Source of the DNA: Bactericera cockerelli
Lineage: Eukaryota; Arthropoda; Insecta; Hemiptera; Triozidae
Assembly: GCA_024516035.1 (NCBI GenBank)
Contig: CM044963.1
Span: 21,826,176-21,890,175, forward strand
Direction: 5' to 3'
DNA length: 64,000 nt
Shown here one piece after another: positions 57,479 to 64,000 of the stretch. A program made the translations under genes and the position numbers. The stretch's first letter is position 1, and every line of letters begins with the position of its first letter. The notes below the pieces were generated by a model. The model had not been told where the DNA came from. It was given only the letters and a program-made list of their open reading frames with translations, and made no database searches.

Positions 57479-58340
57479 TTCTTTTATCATGTATATTAAA
57501 CAGGCAGATAAATATCTGACAAATCGAAGTTAAACTTATCAAATTATGTTTGATTTAAATTATCAACCGAGTGTAACAAGAGTAAAACTTTGTTGATAAA
57601 CAATATTCAATTTATTATATTTGATAGACGCACCGCACCTATCGGATAGGTTATTAAAATAATAATAATAACATTTAAATGATAAAAAAATGATGATATC
57701 CAGCAAAATCTTTATTATTTGAAACATAATTATATTTTTTTTACAATTTCATACTATATTTTTCTTTCTTTTTATTACATGAGATCTTGGTACAATAGGT
57801 AAGAGACATAGAGATTTTACAATACATAAATTTTAACCCTACTGACTACAGCGGCGTCTCCGACCATTGCTGTTCCATTGCCTCGAAGATTTTCTACCTC
57901 CAGAAGCTTCTGTCATACAATTTGATACATGAAAATATAATTTATTATTATTTTCTACGATTTGTAATTAAAAATAAATTATTACAAAACCGCAGACTTA
58001 ATTATTGTACTTGTGTAAATTTTTCCATGTCACATCTCCATTTCATAGAAACCCATTCCCTACCCGTCAGAATAAATTATATGAGACTGCAAACCACACA
58101 AACTTCGTCAGCATTTTCTCTGTGCAGCATTTGTTGCTAAGTAGCAAAGTTTTGAGAAGTGTGGAGCGGAGCTTTTTTGTCTACAAAGCCGCGTTTACAA
58201 GGAAATCTGAGACGTAGCGAAATTTGTTGAGACGGTTTTCATCTTGGCGTGTTATACAGGGTAGCCATGTACGTTGAAATTTATGAACAGCAAAAATTCA
58301 AGCACTAGGTGTGGTATTATGTTGTGTGTTTTTTGGATTA
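57479..58340. other. No gene recognised
   Basis: AT-rich to about 57830, then more mixed (CTACAGCGGCGTCTCCGACC, CCATTGCCTCGAAGATTTTC) without exon borders. A TTATACAGGGTAGCC motif lies at 58252. Confidence 0.5.
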
Positions 58341-58470
58341 AGGGCGGAATTAATAGACGTTTTTGTAATACCTCTGTGGCGCTAAGTCACGGATTGCGTA
58401 CTGTGTAAGATAAGGAAAATCGACACCTACCAACGACTTAAGTTATTGATGTTGTCTATTAATTCCGCCC
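58341..58470. mobile_element. MITE family 'GGGCGRAATTAATAGAC', copy 2
   Basis: GGGCGGAATTAATAGAC is perfectly inverted at the right end. TTAA lies directly outside both ends (58337-58340, 58471-58474), a clean 4-bp target duplication. The middle shares CACGGATTGCG and CGACTTAAGTT with copy 1. Confidence 0.92.
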
Positions 58471-58524
58471 TTAATGTTCCTTTTACTTCCTCATTCCCGA
58501 CGTCCTAGCGAGACAGGGATTTTA

Positions 58525-58645
58525 CCCAGCATCACGAAGGGTTGAATACGATGGTCACCCATCCAAGTCCTAACCTTGCTGGACATTGCCTGACCTAAGT
58601 GACTGAACGAGAACTGGTGTGTTCAACGTGCAATCGATTCTGGGC
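58525..58645 (-). mobile_element. 5S-rRNA-derived SINE, head part
   Basis: Plus strand: CCAGCATCACGAAGGGTTGA, TGGTCACCCATCCAAGTCCT (box C complement), AACCTTGCTGGACATTGCCT, AACGAGAACTGGTGTGTTCA, ACGTGCAATCGAT. No core attached. Confidence 0.8.
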
Positions 58646-58730
58646 ATCATGTTATTGTGTTCTTTTGTATGCGCGCCTTGAAATTTTAGGTTTGAATTAC
58701 GAGTATGCAATGTGTCAAGCAACTTACATT

Positions 58731-58980
58731 AAGCGGTATTTTTCTTTCTAACCAAAAAAAAAAATCCAAGTTAGGTTTTTTCCAAATATTTCCATTTTAT
58801 TCCAAGGTCAACTTCACTTTCTAACCAAAATTAACCAACCGGGAATAAAATGAACCAAAGTGGAAGCAAGAATTTTCTACTTCCATTTTGGTTAACTTTG
58901 CAAGAGGAAATTTTTCCACTTCCAAAAGAAAAATGTTATTCCCGTTTGGTTAACTTTGGTTAGAAAGAAAAATACGGCTT
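58731..58980. mobile_element. MITE, 250 bp, 26-bp inverted ends
   Basis: AAGCGGTATTTTTCTTTCTA + ACCAAA is inverted at the right with one mismatch. Inside, AACCAAAATTAACCAACCGG and CGTTTGGTTAACTTTGG, and CCACTTCC/GGAAGTGG-type words, form further inverted pairs. Flanks contain TTA on both sides, compatible with a TA or TTA target. Confidence 0.8.
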
Positions 58981-59325
58981 TAGTGGAGACTGTGAAGATA
59001 CAAAGTGGTGATACTCTAAATTTTTTTTTTTAAGAATTCTAAGTTTGTAAGTTGTAGTAATTAATATCTACCTCAATGTCATCCACATTGAGTTCAAGTT
59101 CCATGTTCGGGTAATTTTAATAAGGCTGGTTTGAACAATTCTCACATGACTCTAAGGATTCAAGTATAATTACCTCTTAGGTCCGAATTATGAAACAGGA
59201 TTAGATTAACTAAACCTATACTATCCCTGAACACGCCTTCTGTTGACAATTTCTACTAACTAGAGCGCAATTGTATCAGCTGTTAAGTGATAGTGGCTTG
59301 GATTAACCGATCTTAGATATTAGAG
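58981..59325. other. No gene recognised
   Basis: A T-run at 59022 and AT-rich sequence up to the TIR; no features supported. Confidence 0.5.
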
Positions 59326-59789
59326 ACATTTCGCATTTACTTATCGGGTCCCGATAATCAATCCCCATAACGATAAGTTTATCGGTTTCGTGTCTCGTAG
59401 GAAGAAGATTTTTTTACATTTCGCATCATCACGATACCCGATAACGAAAACTCTAGCGCCTCTACCGGATATTCTAAGAAAGCTTTTCATCCAAACAAAA
59501 CAAATATTTTTGAAATCTAAATTTTCAATTCATTCTCTTTTCGACTTTTGTAGGTAACTATGTTCTGCTTTAAATCTATACCTATATATAAATGCCAAAG
59601 TTAACAGTCAATCACTCATTCATCTCGATTTCTCAGCACTGGTATTGATTTTATATTGTAGATGGGCAATACGAAAGGATTTTATTATATTCTAACTGGG
59701 GCGCCAGCCGCGGGGGGGAAAAAGAGAGTCCTAGAAAGTGTGTGGTGTGTGTGTTTGTCTGGTGTCTGTGTGTTGTGTGCGTCTTTTAA

Positions 59790-60175
59790 TTATTTTACTA
59801 TTGCCAAACCTTCTCTGTAATTACTATTATCTAGCCAGCTGATGGAGGGTGCTTTAAGGAAAGCGGAGTTGATTTGAAGACGCTCAAAGAAATGCAGTAT
59901 CTCCTTGCTTATTAAAACAGAGAGCCTTTCCTGAACCAGCTCCTTCAGCTGACGTTTTTGCAGTTTAGGATTTATGATCCTAGAATTCTCTGAACTCTCT
60001 GTCTCTGAGCCTGCGCGTATCTTCTCTGCCATTCTGGATTTTTCTTCGTCAGGAATCGTGGCGTCAAAGAAGGCCAGGCCAACCGTCTCTGCATTTAAAT
60101 TGCAGAGGTGGTTTGAAAATTTGGTCAAACTTCTGTCTGCTATTTCTTCATCAATAGTCTCGTACTCTAGTACTT
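59790..60175 (-). pseudogene. Uncharacterised transposon-linked protein, C-terminal fragment
   Basis: The frame is open from ~60175 (LEYETIDEEIADRSLTKFSN) and ends VK-stop at 59790. It continues HLCNLNAETVGLAFFD, TIPDEEKSRMAEKIR, then a basic/acidic region, FFERLQINSAFLKAPSISWL and NYREGLAIVK. The pattern (a helical hydrophobic block, then alternating charged residues) resembles uncharacterised proteins repeated in insect and hydrozoan genomes, from memory. It is separated from its N-terminal partner by ~170 bp with stops. Not a functional full-length gene. Confidence 0.5.
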
Positions 60176-60344
60176 ACCAAAGCACGCGACCGGGTCGCGC
60201 GACTGGTAGGAGCGACTTCAAACAGCAAAATGGTCGCGGTCGCTAGGATCGGAATTACACCTTAAGAGACTCTGCAACATTTTGAAGTCTTGCATAGGTG
60301 CCAGCTGGGCCTTAGGGGCATTAAACCACGCTTTGCAATATACC

Positions 60345-60539
60345 CTAGGAATCGTCAGGATTATGTCCAAGCGCTTCCATCGTTGCTTCTAGTACTCGAG
60401 TGGCATTTCTGTCAGTCATCCCACACCGATCCAAAATCAGAGATAGCTTCATGGTTAGAAATTCCCTGGTGCCTCGCATTTTTTTGCAACCAGAAGGTCC
60501 AGGAAGTTCTTCGCTATCTTGAGAAGTGAAAATGTCCAT
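60345..60539 (-). pseudogene. Uncharacterised transposon-linked protein, N-terminal fragment
   Basis: ATG at 60539: MDIFTSQDSEELPGPSGCKK, then TREFLTMKLSLILDRCGMTD, RNATRVLEATMEALGHNPDD, and a stop. 64 residues. The LDRCGMTDRNATRVLEA block looks like the repeated 'ALD+C.LSDR.A..I+.A.AEALGH' block I remember from the same uncharacterised family, so it is probably the upstream part of the protein at 59790-60175, broken by degeneration. Confidence 0.45.
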
Positions 60540-60597
60540 TTACATTACATGTCTACCTGTTAGGAGTCTCAGCCCCTAGAGTCTTAAAAGAAAAATA

Positions 60598-60804
60598 AAA
60601 CTTCTTTTCTAAAAATAATTATGGTCAAAAACATTTAATAACAGTTAGAATAGAATGGCATGTATTAGACATGGGTTGCATTATATAAAAATGATACCTA
60701 GGTACTCTCGTTTTTGAGGGAAAAGGTGCCATTTTGCTCGCTCGGACTAAAAGTTTCTAAAGAGTAAAAGTTTTTGACCATAATTATTTTTAGAAAAGAA
60801 GTTT
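60598..60804. repeat. Inverted repeat, ~34-bp arms, ~137-bp loop
   Basis: AACTTCTTTTCTAAAAATAA + TTATGGTCAAAAAC (60599-60632) is exactly inverted at 60770-60803. It lies inside the 2.2-kb element, 60 bp from the ATG of the N-terminal fragment. Confidence 0.85.
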
Positions 60805-61531
60805 AAAAGTGTCCAGAATATAAAATAGTCAAAACAATGTAAGCTTTCATTTGAGATAAACTTAAAGACAAAATACTGAGCCGTTCCGGAGTTACGGCTC
60901 CGAAGCCTCGCTCACCAGCCAAAAATCGCGATTTTTCCAAACTTTGAGCGCCTAGCGGCAATTTATTTTAATACCTGGATAGACTGCACAGTAGTGCACA
61001 CTTTGTAGGGTTGGTAGATAAAACATTCTGACATTGATTTTTTAAAACCACCCTAACTGTGCATCTTCCAAATGATCCATTATGGCAAAGTCCAATTCAT
61101 CATCATTTATTTCACCTATCTTATTCAGAAAAAAAGTGCTTCTTCAATTGACATAATTACACAGAATATAAAAACTGTTAACACAGATAAAACAAAAAAA
61201 AATGCAGATAAAAGAGAAAAAATAATACCTACTTGCCAAAAAAATCTTAAATTTATCAGAATAATGTAAAAATTAATTCTACTGTATGTAAAAAACTGAG
61301 CACGGAGGTTTAGTATTACCTATATTTATATATTTTTTGAAATCACGCGGTGTTTTGAGTCAAAAATTTCTTTATCGTTTACGAAGAGAGAACCCCATAA
61401 TCCACTCGAATTATGGGGATCCCGATAACCATAACCAAACTCCGATAATTTTTGTCATGCGCAGAGACGCAAATTCGAGACTTTATCGTTATGGGGATAG
61501 GTTATCGGGTCCCGATAACTTTGCGAAATCT

Positions 61532-62220
61532 TACTATTCATATTTCATAATTTGTTCCTTAATTTGTTCCAATTTTGAAGAAAGAATTCTCTACCACCCA
61601 ACCTCCGTCTGGTACACACTGTGCGGCGTTGCTTCATCTTATTTACTCAGTTTTCCTTTCATGTAATACGAAGCTTCAATTATTTTCATACTGGAGCCTT
61701 TATTATGTTATTATTAATTATTATTATTAATACTACTATTATTATTATTTTTACTACCATTTCTAATTTTGTATGTAAACAAAGTTATTTTAAGTTATTA
61801 TTTGTATACTTATTATTAGTATAATGTCTTATTTCATCATACAAGCAAAAATAAGCAAAACCTAATCTTCTTATGCAACCTCTCCTTTTCTTTATTTTAT
61901 CTTCTTCTTCTCATATTTTGTTTTCCTTATTGTTTGAATATTATTATTATATTGATACATGGTACATCCATCTATTTCCCTCGCTCCTTCTTTCTCTCTC
62001 TCTCTGCCTCTCTATCTCTCTCTCGCTTAGGGAAATTATAATGTAAAAAAACCATTTATAATATTATCAATCAATCTATCTTACTCACTGCGTTAGCATT
62101 TCTCTTCTTCGTATCCCTAACAACCATTCTATGTCTCCCTACTCTCTCTATGTCTGTCTCTTTCTCTCTCTTTATCAATTCCTCATTAAGAAAAAAAGAT
62201 ACCTAATTGTTTTCATAATT
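61532..62220. other. No gene recognised; (ATT)n and CT-rich patches
   Basis: TTATTATTATT-type repeats at 61685-61760, CT repeats at 61985-62025 and 62135-62175. Confidence 0.6.
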
Positions 62221-62420
62221 CACAGCCCATTTTATTTCGTAGTCATGAAACAGCAGCTACTTTGGACTCTTTTGGTCTTTTTCAGCAGGGCCATATCGTC
62301 GTATGCCTCCCCTCTGATGGGCAATAGGTTACAAAATACTTCCAATTTAAGTGCTGAGTCAACACGAGGGCACCAGAAGGTATTCCTTACAACTGTAACC
62401 AAATTTAGAATACAAATTAT
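62221..62420 (-). mobile_element. H5 SINE body
   Basis: CACAGCCCATTTTATTTCGT, AGTCATGAAACAGCAGCTAC, GTATGCCTCCCCTCTGATGG, AAGTGCTGAGTCAACACGAG, AACTGTAACCAAATTTAGAA. Head absent. Confidence 0.8.
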
Positions 62421-62534
62421 GTTCTCTCACTCTCTTCTTGTTTTTAATAAGAACCCCTACTTTTTTTTTAGTTTAATTTTTTGGCATTGGTTATTCCCTT
62501 ATCATGGGAATTTGCCATACAGCCACTTGTTGTT

Positions 62535-62551
62535 ACATCTCTCTCTCTTTT

Positions 62552-62582
<31 letters not shown>

Positions 62583-62678
62583 TTTCTCTCAATCTTGCTT
62601 TCTCTTTACCAACTTTATTTTCCTCCTCCCTAAGTTCTTTCTCTCACTTTATCTCTTTCTCACGCTTTTCTATCTTGT

Positions 62679-62717
<39 letters not shown>

Positions 62718-62765
62718 TGACCTCTCCCTTTATCCTTCCTCTCTCTCATCCATTATTTTGCTTTT
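62535..62765. repeat. CT-rich satellite
   Basis: (CT)n runs at 62537-62590 and 62680-62715 with degenerate TC between; Ser/Leu/Phe frames are shadows. Confidence 0.8.
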
Positions 62766-62869
62766 AAGGTTTGTCTTCCTCATTCCTCGCCTTATTTTCA
62801 AGACATAGTTCACTTTATCTCACATTTTTCCTTACAACTATCAGTTTATCTCTCATATTTTACCTTGCT

Positions 62870-63165
62870 CAGATGCTCAGTCTCTCTGTCTATATATTTT
62901 TACCTCTCTCAGTCTCTCTATCTGTATATTTTTACTTCTCTTAGTTTCTCTATCTATATAATTTTTCCTCTCTCAGTCTCTCTATCTATATATTTTTACC
63001 TCTCTCAGTCGCTCATTTATAATTTTTCCTCTCTCAGTCTCTCTATCTATATATTTTACCTCTCTCAGTCTTTCTAACTATATATTTTTACCTCTCTCAG
63101 TCTCTATCTATAAATATTTACCTCTCTCAGTCTCTCTATCTATATATTTTTCCCTCGCAGTCTAT
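62870..63165 (+). repeat. Eight to nine ~33-bp tandem units
   Basis: The unit is CTCTCAGTCTCTCTATCTAT + ATATTTTTACCT, with lengths varying 29-36 bp by T-run and CT-run changes. Confidence 0.9.
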
Positions 63166-64000
63166 TTTCTATTTCTAGAGATTTATACTCTCTTTTTCTT
63201 TGCACTCTCTCCATCTTTTTCTAGTGCCTCCCGCTCTATTCTTTATTGTTGTTAGGAGAGCTGATTCCTCTGTCTCTCTCGCTTTTAATACCCACTTGTT
63301 GTTTTATATTTCACTCTCTCTCTTCCTCAGTCTTCCTTTCTTCCTCTTCATCTGTCTGTTTCCACATTAATCTCTTTTGTAATATTTTTAATTGTCCTCA
63401 TTTCTTGTAGCAACAATATTAAATCTTCCGTTTTTTCTTCTACGCGTTTCTCATTTTTTTCGACTGAGTTTTATCACGATGTAATAACTTGTGTAAAAAC
63501 TAGATTTTTTATACAGTCGTTTATGTAATAACTAGCTCTTTAACAGGAATTTCACTAATTACTTTAAAAATATTCAAATTTTCAAAATGCCGTTCCAAAT
63601 TGTCACAATATATCATAATGTACTAAAATTTTGCTGAACTTGGAACTCAAACTACCGACTTGGTGGTTCGAGGTTAGTTTGTTTTTTTTTCTTTTTTTTT
63701 TTTCTTGGTTAAGGTTAGTTAGTTTTTAGCTTTTGAATATTTCATGCTGTTTTCTACGAAAGCTTTGTTTAAATACTTCTATATTTTGGGCGAATGAGAC
63801 ATATAAGTATCTTTATTCCACTATACAGATGTTTTGGTGCTATCTGTAAGGTACTGAGGTTGATATTAATTAGTAAAACTTACAAATCATGCTTATTAAA
63901 ATACGCAAAATACCTAGGTATTACCTCATTGTATTTTTGCATCTCCACTAATACAAGTTGCTTGGCACATTGCATACTTGTAATTGAATTACCAAATTTC
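63166..64000. other. No gene recognised; T/C-rich then AT-rich
   Basis: CTTCCTCTTC-rich sequence to ~63400, then AT-rich. GGAACTCAAACTACCGACTT (63640) and AAGGTACTGAGGTTGATA (63848) look like two halves of a decayed H2 SINE (minus strand) with ~160 bp between. Confidence 0.45.

Larger units (their letters stand above)
59326..61531 (-). mobile_element. ~2.2-kb element with ~50-bp inverted ends and TATCGGG palindromes
   Basis: Left end CATTTCGCATTTACTTATCG, GGTCCCGATAA, TCCCCATAACGATAAG. The right end is its approximate reverse complement (CTTTATCGTTATGGGGATAG, GTTATCGGGTCCCGATAACT, TTGCGAAATC). TTATCGGG/CCCGATAA-type words recur inside each end (near 59445 and 61418-61445). The interior carries minus-strand fragments of an uncharacterised protein family. 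No recognisable catalytic transposase; the superfamily is not identified. Confidence 0.6.

Noticed and set aside
44973..64000. Downstream exons of the dipeptidase gene
   Set aside because: Looked for a phase-2 exon starting with His-Asn-Asp or similar zinc-ligand sequence and saw none; the next intron probably runs beyond the window.

Overview
This is a repeat-saturated, AT-rich stretch of an animal genome, almost certainly an arthropod and most likely an insect. Hemiptera (planthopper/leafhopper-like) is my best but weak guess. The clues are long (GA)n/(CT)n tracts, dozens of short tRNA-headed retroelements, an RTE-like LINE, many TA- or TTAA-flanked inverted-repeat elements, spliced exons with canonical GT/AG borders, and one 100-N scaffold gap (38836-38935). 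Nothing looks bacterial, viral or organellar.

Host genes are sparse. On the + strand, two exons (41641-41806 and 44804-44972) join in frame and encode the cytosolic tail, a transmembrane anchor and the start of the catalytic domain of a membrane dipeptidase-like (family M19) protein. The intron between them is filled with SINEs, and further exons must lie outside the window. On the - strand, a 107-bp exon (21904-22010) with good splice sites encodes a cysteine-rich segment I do not recognise. A GC-rich block at 29882-30129 has splice-like borders but no open frame.

The rest is mobile or satellite DNA. I see about eight short-retroelement head types, called here: H1 (tRNA-like, 'GCCTCCATGGCGTAACGG'), H2 ('ACCGACCTCAGTAGCTTGAT'), H3 ('CACTGTGGCCGAGTGAGTTA'), H4 ('GGTCTAGTGGTTAACGCGCT'), H5 (tRNA-Gly-GCC-like), H6, H7, and one derived from 5S rRNA. 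Heads, cores and tails recur in different combinations, so the SINEs look modular. An RTE-like LINE lies on the - strand at about 7930-11160, with an intact reverse transcriptase frame separated by a frameshift from its endonuclease frame. Many truncated LINE 3' ends carry a covarying stem-loop and an AATAAATAAA-type tail.

Inverted-repeat elements include a 6.5-kb composite with ~450-bp outward-facing ends (23064-29568), a perfect 237-bp-arm palindrome (24508-25019), a mariner-like remnant (38942-39577), an element whose end sequence resembles the unit of a 25-copy minisatellite (35668-37027), a giant palindrome with ~1.35-kb arms (46815-50533), a ~2.2-kb element holding two fragments of an uncharacterised protein (59326-61531), and several small MITEs.

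Layout: 1-4.9 kb is GA/CT satellites and SINE pieces; 5-7.3 kb a SINE cluster; 7.4-11.2 kb a minisatellite plus LINE; 11.3-23 kb scattered SINE/LINE tails and one - strand exon; 23-29.6 kb the nested TIR composite; 30-38 kb microsatellites and a minisatellite element; 38-41 kb a mariner remnant and GA satellite; 41.3-45.2 kb the dipeptidase exons; 45.3-46 kb MITE and nested SINE; 46.8-50.5 kb the giant palindrome; 51-56 kb TC-rich degenerate satellite; 57-61.5 kb MITEs and the 2.2-kb element; 62-64 kb CT satellites. Short intervals not listed separately are AT-rich sequence in which I see nothing.
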